Below the pieces are notes generated by a model that was not told where the DNA came from, did no database searches, and saw only the letters and a program-made list of their open reading frames with translations. Source: Prevotella sp. UBA7551 (GTDB lineage: Bacteria > Bacteroidota > Bacteroidia > Bacteroidales > Bacteroidaceae). Taken from it: a stretch of DNA of 6,439 bases. The stretch lies in assembly GCA_002479145.1 (NCBI GenBank), contig DLLX01000048.1:56707-63145 (forward strand), read 5' to 3'. The position numbers were made by a program, and so were the translations under genes. Shown one piece after another: positions 1 to 5,769 of the stretch. How positions within the stretch are numbered: position 1 is the first letter of the stretch; each line of letters opens with the position of its first letter.

Positions 1-1013
1 CCTCCGACTACGTCACCGCTGCCAACCGCCTCAATGGGCGCAAGGCAAGACGCAGGATAGTGGCCTACGTGGAAGCCTACGACGACGTGTACTTCTGGCG
101 GATGGTGCTCGGTCGGTTTGAGAATGAGCACCGCTACTTTGAGGTGATGCTCCCTACGCGCAAGAAGCTGTCAAGGGGAAAGAAGTCGGTGCTGACCAGT
201 CTGATGCGCAATGGAACTGGGCGCGACATGCTTGCCTGCGTGGATGCTGACTATGATTACCTGTTGCAGGGGCGCACGGAGGAGTCGAGGCAAGTCTGCA
301 CCAATCCTTACGTGCTCCATACCTATGTGTATGCGATAGAAAACTACCAGTGCTATGGTCCGAGCCTGCACGATATGTGCGTCGCCGTGACGCTCAACGA
401 CAAGCAGCTCTTCGATTTCGATGCCTTCTTGCGCCGCTATAGCCAGATTATTTATCCACTCTTCGTGTGGAGCATCTTCTTCTACCGCAGACGGAAGAAC
501 AACCTGTTCACCATTGCCGATTTCAACAACGTCGTCTCCATCGGCGCATTCTCCACTGGCAACGCATCCCTGTTGCTCGATAACTTGCAGCACAAGGTCA
601 GCCGGAAAGTGGCTGAACTGCGGCGGAAAAACCCTAATGTGAAGGCTGAGTTGGGGGAGCTGGGGAGCGATTTGGCAAGGCTGGGCGTCACGCCGGATAC
701 CACTTACCTCTACATACAGGGACACCACCTCTTCGACGGAGTGGTGGTGCCGATGCTACAGAAGGTATGTAGTCAGCTCGTTCGTGCCCGCGAGCGCGAG
801 ATCAACCGCTTCGCAGTACACAATTTGCAGCGCACCAACGAGCTGTCGTGCTATGACCACAGTACGGTGGAAATCGTTCCGATGCTCCGCCGAAACACCG
901 GGTTCATGCAGTCGGAGCCTTACCGCCACTTGCTTGCCGACGTGGAGCGGTGCTTGAGCGCGGATGAGGCTCGGCAGTCTATGCCTCCTCCTGCCTCAGA
1001 CGAAACCGCATGA
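1..1013 (+). CDS. DUF4435 (TOPRIM-type) domain protein, 5' end missing
   Basis: The reading frame (codons beginning at base 3) is open to the left edge, giving 336 visible residues; the real start lies upstream, probably by only about 10-15 codons. The GTG at 60 is an internal valine, because the preceding in-frame codons already read as conserved family sequence (SDYVTAANRLNGRKARRR). TOPRIM-like acidic motifs are visible: Glu24 in YVEAYDD (visible numbering), followed by the DxD pair Asp81/Asp83 in CVDADYD, and then AIENYQCY around 111-118, also typical of DUF4435. TOPRIM domains bind divalent metal through such residues and cut or join nucleic acid. DUF4435 is the domain of AriB, the effector of PARIS anti-phage systems, where it works with an AAA ATPase (AriA). 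Whether this protein has such a partner cannot be seen here. The C-terminal half (about 200-325) is rich in charged helices. It ends in tandem in-frame stops TGA TAA. Family assignment is firm; the cellular role is unknown. Confidence 0.88.
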   Translation, partial: SDYVTAANRLNGRKARRRIVAYVEAYDDVYFWRMVLGRFENEHRYFEVMLPTRKKLSRGKKSVLTSLMRNGTGRDMLACVDADYDYLLQGRTEESRQVCTNPYVLHTYVYAIENYQCYGPSLHDMCVAVTLNDKQLFDFDAFLRRYSQIIYPLFVWSIFFYRRRKNNLFTIADFNNVVSIGAFSTGNASLLLDNLQHKVSRKVAELRRKNPNVKAELGELGSDLARLGVTPDTTYLYIQGHHLFDGVVVPMLQKVCSQLVRAREREINRFAVHNLQRTNELSCYDHSTVEIVPMLRRNTGFMQSEPYRHLLADVERCLSADEARQSMPPPASDETA

Positions 1014-1137
1014 TAAAGCAATGGTGGTGGCTGCCGTGATGAAGTATGACCAGCGGAAAAGTAAAGATAAAAGAATCGCAAAAGATACCGTTTCCTTCCG
1101 CAATGAGCAAGGAATACTCCTTGTGGTCAGGAAAAGT

Positions 1138-1151
1138 CTTCTTTCGAGAAG
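1138..1151 (+). terminator. weak candidate terminator hairpin after the DUF4435 gene
   Basis: CTTCT and AGAAG pair perfectly around a TTCG tetraloop, followed by a short T run (TTTG). A second small hairpin with arms CAAGGA/TCCTTG and a 4-base loop lies just upstream at 1108-1123. The stem has only 5 bp and the T tract is short, so termination here is a guess. Confidence 0.25.
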
Positions 1152-1180
1152 TTTGTAAGTAGCTTGAAATCAGTACTTTA

Positions 1181-1341
1181 CTTTTTTACTCACGCAAACG
1201 CCTATTCCTGACTTGCAATAGGGCCGATATCGTCCCGCAATACCGCCTCTTTTGTCTTGCCATACGGCCCCTATCGTGCGGCTTTATGGCCTGTTTTGCA
1301 AGCTAATATCGGCCGTTCTGTTTTGTAAAGAAACTTTCGCC
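1181..1341 (-). repeat. degenerate ~22-bp periodic intergenic array
   Basis: Read on the minus strand, blocks beginning GGC start at 1341, 1314, 1291, 1269, 1247, 1225 and 1202, so the spacing is 27, 23, 22, 22, 22 and 23 bases. The best units (1269, 1247, 1225) resemble GGCC-GTATTGCAAG followed by ACA/ACG and an A-rich end; pairs of them agree at about 14-15 of 22 positions by hand alignment. The unit at 1291 shares its second half (ACGATA) with the unit at 1247. The outermost blocks (1341, 1202) are weak. The 9-bp inverted pair 1222-1230/1306-1314 and the 7-bp inverted pair 1212-1218/1296-1302 fall within the array. Their arms cross rather than nest, so they do not form one simple hairpin. 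Function is unknown: it could be a protein-binding array, a decayed repeat family, or a leader or trailer element. Confidence 0.6.
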
Positions 1342-1518
1342 TCTTCGCTTTTTCTGCTGACTCTACTCATTTGGTGTACTATAGCCTTTGAAATATAGTC
1401 AGATACCGTCTGACATGCTTGGCCACAGCGTGACGCAAGGGGGTGTATAACCCATCGGAACATAAAAGATAACTTCGGGATAACTGGTAGACCAACAACA
1501 AAGAAAAGCTGTGAAAAG

Positions 1519-1550
1519 TTTGGCTTGCTAAGCTAAAAAGCGTATCTTTG
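1519..1550 (+). promoter_or_regulatory. Bacteroidetes-type promoter for the DUF6621-like / polyamine / recA run
   Basis: A TTTG -33 element (1519-1522) is separated by 20 bp from TATCTTTG (1543-1550), an exact match to the TAnnTTTG -7 consensus used by the Bacteroidetes primary sigma factor. The -7 box ends only 5 bases before the ATG at 1556, so transcription should begin at or within a base or two of the start codon. This suggests a leaderless or nearly leaderless mRNA. It is the only promoter of this type I recognise before any of the three downstream plus-strand genes. Confidence 0.8.
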
Positions 1551-1555
1551 TGCCA

Positions 1556-2176
1556 ATGAAAAAACAAGGAATCCAACCCGTCAACTGGAGCAAGAATATC
1601 ATCATTGCCGATGCCGACTACGTTGATCATGTGGCTTTCGACCTCATCGTGAATTTTGAACGTATGCTTGGGCGGCGCATTCCCCAAGCCGACCTCAGCC
1701 AGTGGCTCGTCGATGTGGCCCTCGATGGCCGGTTGCGCCCTGGCGACCATGAGACGCAGGTGGTGCTGTTGCACGACCATGGCACGCCGAAGCTCTCCCA
1801 TTTTTCCCCTGCCGACTATGAATCAGAACTGGATGGCAAAGCCTTTAGGTCAGAAAAGCTGGGTGAATTTATCATCAATTGTATCGCTACGGGCGTAGAA
1901 GGCGCCGAGAAGGCCGACGTGTTGACCGACCTTGTGCACTTGTTGCTGTCGGAGGAGAAGGTAACACGGCTGATGATCGTGCCCGATGGTGACGATACGT
2001 CGCTCTGGCAAGACTTGCGCCATGCGCTGCGCGACGTGGATGATGAGCAGAAACACGTCACATTGTTTACCATGCAACCCGCACAGGGCGGCAATTTCCG
2101 TGAGGAGATGCTTGGCTTCTCGCTGATGGACGCGCTCGGAATCACCCAGGCGGAGATAGACCAAAAGTTGAAATAA
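1556..2176 (+). CDS. DUF6621-like conserved protein of unknown function
   Basis: This is a 206-residue soluble protein with no signal peptide or membrane segment. I chose the ATG at 1556. A GTG two codons earlier (1550) is part of the promoter -7 box and so is not a plausible start. The sequence resembles the DUF6621 family of Bacteroidetes as I remember it; that recognition is from overall pattern, not a search. Visible features are an N-terminal strand ending in acidic residues (NIIIADADYVDH, 14-25), a central helix and strand (ADLSQWLVDVAL, 45-56; TQVVLLHDH, 67-75), a second strand with an acidic turn (RLMIVPDGDDT, 138-148), and a conserved-looking tail (FREEMLGFSLMDALGI, 181-196). The strand-then-Asp layout recalls PIN/NYN-type folds, but this is only suggestive. 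It is the first gene of a tight run, 22 bp before the polyamine dehydrogenase gene. The biochemical function is not known to me. Confidence 0.8.
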   Translation: MKKQGIQPVNWSKNIIIADADYVDHVAFDLIVNFERMLGRRIPQADLSQWLVDVALDGRLRPGDHETQVVLLHDHGTPKLSHFSPADYESELDGKAFRSEKLGEFIINCIATGVEGAEKADVLTDLVHLLLSEEKVTRLMIVPDGDDTSLWQDLRHALRDVDDEQKHVTLFTMQPAQGGNFREEMLGFSLMDALGITQAEIDQKLK

Positions 2177-2198
2177 CAAAGACATAACACCATAAAGA

Positions 2199-3437
2199 AT
2201 GAGTAGAGTATTAATGATAGGCGCTGGTGGCGTTGCTACGGTTGCCGCATTCAAGATTGCACAGAACACGGACGTGTTCACCGAGATGATGATTGCAAGC
2301 CGTCATGTGGAGAAATGCGACCGTCTGGTGAAGGCTATCCACGACAAAGGCTACACGATGGACATACGGACGGGGCAAGTAGATGCCGACGATGTGGAGC
2401 AGTTGAAGGCACTCCTGTCGGACTACAAGCCCGAACTGGTCATCAACCTCGCCTTGCCGTACCAGGATTTGACCATCATGGAGGCTTGTCTGGCGTGTGG
2501 TTGCAACTATCTTGACACTGCCAACTATGAGCCTAAGGACGAGGCTCACTTCGAATACAGCTGGCAATGGGCGTATCGCAAACGATTTGAGCATGCCGGA
2601 CTGACCGCCATCTTGGGCTGTGGGTTTGATCCGGGTGTGTCAAGTATCTTCACCGCCTATGCCGCCAAGCATTATTTTGATGAGATTCATTATCTGGACA
2701 TCGTCGATTGCAACGCCGGCGACCATCATAAGGCATTTGCCACCAACTTCAATCCGGAAATCAATATCCGTGAAATCACTCAAAAAGGACTCTATTATGA
2801 GGATGGCAAATGGATAGAGACGGCGCCTTTGGCTGTCCATCGGCCACTAACGTATCCCAACATCGGCCCGCGAGAGAGCTATCTCATGCACCATGAGGAG
2901 CTGGAGAGCCTTGTGCTGAACTTCCCCACCATCAAACGCGGTCGCTTCTGGATGACGTTTGGAAAGCAGTACCTCACCTATCTCGACTGCATCATGAACC
3001 TTGGCATGGGGCGTATCGACGAGGTGGCCTACGAAGCACCGCTTGCCGACGACCCGACGAAGCGGGTAAAGGTCAATATCGTGCCGCTGCAGTTTCTCAA
3101 AGCCGTGCTTCCCAACCCACAAGACCTGGGTGAGGACTACGAGGGCGAGACTTCCATCGGCTGCCGTATCCGTGGCGTGAAGGACGGAAAGGAGCACACC
3201 TACTATGTATATAACAACTGCAAGCATCAGGAAGCATACCAGGAAACGGGCATGCAGGGCGTGAGCTACACCACGGGTGTGCCTGCGATGATAGGTGCGA
3301 AGCTTTTCCTGCAAGGCATTTGGAAGAAGCCGGGAGTGAGAAACGTCGAGGAATTCGACCCAGATCCGTTCATGGAACAGCTCAATAAGCAGGGGTTGCC
3401 TTGGCATGAGGAGTTTGACAAGGATTTGGAACTGTAA
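2199..3437 (+). CDS. carboxynorspermidine/carboxyspermidine dehydrogenase (saccharopine dehydrogenase family)
   Basis: This 412-residue cytoplasmic enzyme belongs to the saccharopine dehydrogenase-like family. In bacteria with the alternative polyamine pathway, these enzymes condense aspartate beta-semialdehyde with putrescine or diaminopropane and reduce the product with NADPH, giving carboxyspermidine or carboxynorspermidine. A decarboxylase (NspC type, not in this window) then releases the polyamine. Evidence: an N-terminal Rossmann fold with VLMIGAGGVATV (4-15, GxGG pattern); the ASR turn at 33-35, suited to the NADP 2'-phosphate; NLALPYQD (83-90); LDTANYEP (105-112); LGCGFDPGVSS (139-149); and the C-terminal SYTTGVPAMIGAKL (356-369). 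Length and motifs fit the polyamine branch better than fungal-type lysine saccharopine dehydrogenase, though substrate choice is inferred. The start ATG follows the A-rich ACCATAAAGA rather than a strong Shine-Dalgarno, as is usual in this phylum. It sits between the DUF6621-like gene and recA with short gaps, so co-transcription is likely. Confidence 0.88.
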   Translation: MSRVLMIGAGGVATVAAFKIAQNTDVFTEMMIASRHVEKCDRLVKAIHDKGYTMDIRTGQVDADDVEQLKALLSDYKPELVINLALPYQDLTIMEACLACGCNYLDTANYEPKDEAHFEYSWQWAYRKRFEHAGLTAILGCGFDPGVSSIFTAYAAKHYFDEIHYLDIVDCNAGDHHKAFATNFNPEINIREITQKGLYYEDGKWIETAPLAVHRPLTYPNIGPRESYLMHHEELESLVLNFPTIKRGRFWMTFGKQYLTYLDCIMNLGMGRIDEVAYEAPLADDPTKRVKVNIVPLQFLKAVLPNPQDLGEDYEGETSIGCRIRGVKDGKEHTYYVYNNCKHQEAYQETGMQGVSYTTGVPAMIGAKLFLQGIWKKPGVRNVEEFDPDPFMEQLNKQGLPWHEEFDKDLEL

Positions 3438-3461
3438 GAATAACGAGTTAAAACAACGATT

Positions 3462-4487
3462 ATGGCAAAAAAGGAAGACGCCGCACAGGACCCGAAGGCT
3501 GCCAAGTTGCAGGCCCTTCAGGCTGCTATGGCCAAGATAGAGAAGGATTTCGGCAAGGGCTCCATCATGCGTATGGGCGATGAGCAAGTCGAGCAGGTCG
3601 AGGTAATTCCCACGGGAAGCATCGGACTGAATGCAGCCTTGGGTGTCGGGGGCTACCCCCGAGGCCGCATTATCGAGATTTACGGCCCTGAGTCATCAGG
3701 CAAAACGACCCTCGCCATCCATGCCATTGCCGAGGCGCAGAAGATGGGTGGTGTGGCCGCCTTTATTGATGCGGAGCACGCTTTCGATCGTTTCTATGCC
3801 CAGAAGTTGGGTGTAGATGTCGATAATCTGTGGATTTCGCAGCCCGATACGGGCGAACAGGCGTTGGAAATAGCCGATCAGCTTATCCGTTCGTCTGCTG
3901 TCGATATACTTGTGGTTGACTCTGTGGCTGCCTTGACACCGAAAAAGGAAATCGAAGGCGACATGGGCGACAACAATGTCGGCCTACAGGCGCGCTTGAT
4001 GAGTCAGGCATTGCGCAAGTTGACAGGCACTATTTCGAAGACAAACACCTGCTGCATCTTCATCAACCAGCTGCGCGAGAAGATTGGAGTGATGTTTGGC
4101 AACCCCGAAACCACCACGGGTGGAAATGCGTTGAAGTTCTATTCCTCAGTACGTTTGGACATTCGCCGTGTCTCTTCCATCAAGGACGGTGACCAGATCC
4201 TCGGCAATCAGGTGCGCGTGAAGGTGGTCAAGAACAAGGTTGCGCCCCCGTTCATGAAGGCCGAGTTTGACATCATGTTCGGCAGTGGCATCAACAAGGC
4301 CGGCGAGCTGGTGGATCTCGGCGTGGAGTACAACATCATCCAGAAGAGCGGCAGTTGGTTTAGCTACAACGGTTCCAAGCTGGCCCAAGGGCGCGACGCC
4401 ACCATGTCGCTGCTGCGTGACAATCCTGAGCTCTGCGAGGAGCTCGAGGGACTGGTCATGCAAGCCATCAAGGACAAGGAGGAGTAA
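3462..4487 (+). CDS. recA: RecA recombinase
   Basis: This is a complete 341-residue RecA, the usual length for the family. It forms ATP-dependent filaments on single-stranded DNA, pairs homologous strands in recombinational repair and, where LexA exists, promotes its self-cleavage. Visible: the N-terminal oligomerisation helix (about 12-30) followed by KGSIMRMG (32-39); Walker A GPESSGKTT (75-83); catalytic glutamate Glu105 in DAEHAFD; Walker B ILVVDSV (149-155); loop L1 EIEGDMGDNNVGLQAR (163-178); INQLREKIGVMFG (201-213) leading into loop L2 NPETTTGGNALKFY (214-227); and the C-terminal DNA-binding domain with KSGSWFSY (295-302). The C-terminus ends in an acidic/basic tail (KDKEE). No intein or frameshift is present. 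The start follows an A-rich stretch without a clear Shine-Dalgarno. It begins 24 bp after the polyamine dehydrogenase, with no recognisable promoter or LexA-type palindrome in that gap, so expression probably depends on upstream transcription or on a promoter inside the preceding gene. Confidence 0.98.
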   Translation: MAKKEDAAQDPKAAKLQALQAAMAKIEKDFGKGSIMRMGDEQVEQVEVIPTGSIGLNAALGVGGYPRGRIIEIYGPESSGKTTLAIHAIAEAQKMGGVAAFIDAEHAFDRFYAQKLGVDVDNLWISQPDTGEQALEIADQLIRSSAVDILVVDSVAALTPKKEIEGDMGDNNVGLQARLMSQALRKLTGTISKTNTCCIFINQLREKIGVMFGNPETTTGGNALKFYSSVRLDIRRVSSIKDGDQILGNQVRVKVVKNKVAPPFMKAEFDIMFGSGINKAGELVDLGVEYNIIQKSGSWFSYNGSKLAQGRDATMSLLRDNPELCEELEGLVMQAIKDKEE

Positions 4488-4565
4488 CGTCTTCCCCAAG
4501 AAGGCAAGTCCCATTTACATCCAAAGACGTCGTAGTACATTCGACACTTGAATGGCGCAGAGCCA

Positions 4566-4616
4566 AAACGTGAAAAGGCGCATCAGAAACAATTTCTGAT
4601 GCGCCTTTTCGCGTTT
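4566..4616. terminator. bidirectional terminator between convergent recA and manA
   Basis: Arms 4572-4589 and 4593-4610 are perfectly complementary over 18 bp around a 3-base loop (CAA). Pairing extends outwards to 4566-4571/4611-4616 with a single G-U pair, for 24 bp in all. The centre is GC-rich (GGCGCATC) and flanked by A and T tracts, so either strand offers a GC stem trailed by T residues. It lies 78 bp after the recA stop on the plus strand and 60 bp after the manA stop on the minus strand, so it can serve both genes. The T tracts are largely inside the stem, which is normal for bidirectional terminators. Confidence 0.85.
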
Positions 4617-4676
4617 CACACAATAGGAAGCGCAGTTTACCCTCCACAGTCCCCACGTGCGTCCATTCAATGGGGA

Positions 4677-5639
4677 CTATGCGTAGGTGAGCAAGAACTT
4701 CAGCGAACCAGCAGCCTTGAGCGAGGGCGTGGTGGCTGGATAGAGCAGCGTGTCACCCGCCTTGACCTGCTCCACATGTCCTTCGGCGTCAGTGAGCGTT
4801 CCCCTCCCGTCAACCACGATGATGACGGCAAAGCTGTCAAGCGCACTCAAGTCGATGGTAATCAGCTTGGTCAAGTCGTAGACATACGTGTGGAAATAGG
4901 GGCACCTCACCAAAGCGACGCCTTCATCTTGAGCCGGCACATAGCATGAGCGGTAGTTGGGTTCCACATGATAGTCGATGCTCTCCGCCGCCAGTTGCGT
5001 ATGCAGTTCGCGATAGTTGCCATTCTTGTCCTTCCGCTTGAAGTCATAGATGCGGTAAGTGACATCGCTGGTCTGCTGTATCTCGGTCAGGAAGCACCCC
5101 TTCCCGATGCTGTGGATGCGTCCCGCAGGAAGGAAGAAGCAGTCGCCCTCCTTCACGGCGTAATGGGCGATGGCATCGGTGATGGTATCATCGGCCACCA
5201 TGCGCTTGTAGTCATCAGGCGTGATGTGCTTGCTCAAGCCAGCCATCAGCGAGGCTTCGGGATCAGACTTCATGACATACCACATCTCCGTCTTGCCCCT
5301 CTCCTTGCCTTGTCGGCGAGCCACCTCGTCATTGGGATGCACCTGTATGGACAAGGGCTCATGGGCATCGATAAACTTGATGAGCAATGGGAACTCATTG
5401 CCGTAGCGCTGATAGTTATCCTTACCCACCAGTTGTTCCCGCAGCTGTCCGGCCAGCTCCGACAGGGTCATGCCGGCACACTCACCATCGCTGACTTTCG
5501 TCTCGTAGCCAGGCACGCCCGAGATTTCCCAGCTCTCGCCCACGTTGCAGAGCGGAGTGTCCAAATGCTTGAAGTCCACAATCTTGTTACCACCCCAAAG
5601 GGTTTGCTTGAGCAAGGGCTTAAATCTGAAAGGTCCCAT
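4677..5639 (-). CDS. manA: mannose-6-phosphate isomerase, type I (short form)
   Basis: This 320-residue zinc enzyme interconverts mannose 6-phosphate and fructose 6-phosphate, feeding mannose into glycolysis or fructose 6-phosphate into GDP-mannose and surface glycan synthesis. Its length matches the short Bacillus-type enzymes rather than the roughly 390-residue E. coli form. Motifs in order: LWGGNKI (14-20), GESWEIS (34-40), FPLLIKFIDAHEPLSIQVHPND (83-104) with metal ligands Gln99 and His101, ligand Glu118 in KTEMWYV, LPAGRIHSIG (170-179) with ligand His176, and the catalytic arginine Arg196 in TYRIYDF. All expected metal-site residues are present. The C-terminal half is a second cupin-like domain with GDTLLYPA (295-302). 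The ATG start gives the normal N-terminus (GPFRFKPLLKQTLWGG). It lies 130 bp downstream of trkH on the same strand; I see no exact TAnnTTTG promoter in that gap, so it may be read from trkH or from a divergent promoter. It converges on recA. Confidence 0.95.
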   Translation of the reverse strand: MGPFRFKPLLKQTLWGGNKIVDFKHLDTPLCNVGESWEISGVPGYETKVSDGECAGMTLSELAGQLREQLVGKDNYQRYGNEFPLLIKFIDAHEPLSIQVHPNDEVARRQGKERGKTEMWYVMKSDPEASLMAGLSKHITPDDYKRMVADDTITDAIAHYAVKEGDCFFLPAGRIHSIGKGCFLTEIQQTSDVTYRIYDFKRKDKNGNYRELHTQLAAESIDYHVEPNYRSCYVPAQDEGVALVRCPYFHTYVYDLTKLITIDLSALDSFAVIIVVDGRGTLTDAEGHVEQVKAGDTLLYPATTPSLKAAGSLKFLLTYA

Positions 5640-5769
5640 GTTTCACCTATTCTAAATCGTTATTATCATTGTTATCTTGGAACTGTCGTTCTGCCAATAC
5701 CGCACGACCATGGGTGCAGCCCATCATCTTGCCGGAGGGCAAGAGACGGTTGGTCCGCCACCCTCACCC
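5640..5769 (-). other. trkH-manA intergenic gap with two small hairpins
   Basis: No gene is visible in this 130-bp gap. Two short adjacent hairpins can be drawn: 5728-5733/5738-5743 (CTTGCC/GGCAAG, 4-base loop) and 5710-5714/5720-5724 (ATGGG/CCCAT, 5-base loop). Neither is followed by a T run on the minus strand, so they are poor intrinsic terminators. The 45 bases before the manA start are A/T-rich on the minus strand but lack the full Bacteroidetes promoter pattern. Confidence 0.4.

Larger units (their letters stand above)
1014..1555. other. gene-free stretch between the DUF4435 and DUF6621-like genes
   Basis: I see no convincing gene in these 540 bases. The short open frames here lack family-like protein sequence. 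The stretch contains a weak hairpin after the DUF4435 stop, a degenerate roughly 22-bp periodic array (about 1181-1341), two small hairpins (1398-1414, with arms GTCAGA/TCTGAC and a 5-base loop; 1441-1453, GGGT/ACCC), and the promoter of the next gene at the right end. No tRNA or rRNA was recognised. A small untranslated RNA in 1380-1515 cannot be excluded but has no clear promoter of its own. Confidence 0.7.

Noticed and set aside
60..62. GTG as start codon of the DUF4435 gene
   Set aside because: The frame stays open for 19 codons upstream to the window edge and those codons encode family-like sequence (SDYVTAANRL), so the gene is truncated by the window.
171..728. 185-codon open frame antisense to the DUF4435 gene
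   Set aside because: The plus-strand protein here has clear family motifs; the antisense frame is open because of GC-rich codon structure and resembles nothing.
964..1158. Possible 64-residue gene overlapping the DUF4435 end
   Set aside because: It overlaps the DUF4435 coding end out of frame, has no recognisable protein sequence or promoter, and runs through small hairpins.
1181..1341. Is the 22-bp array a CRISPR?
   Set aside because: The units abut each other without spacers, are too short and are diverged from one another; no cas genes are visible in the window.
1398..1453. Two small hairpins as a riboswitch or structured RNA gene
   Set aside because: The stems are 6 and 4 bp, lie upstream of the mapped promoter pattern for the next gene, and show no known riboswitch core.
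2847..3587. 246-codon open frame antisense to the dehydrogenase/recA junction
   Set aside because: It spans the end of one certain gene and the start of another on the opposite strand and has no coherent domain.
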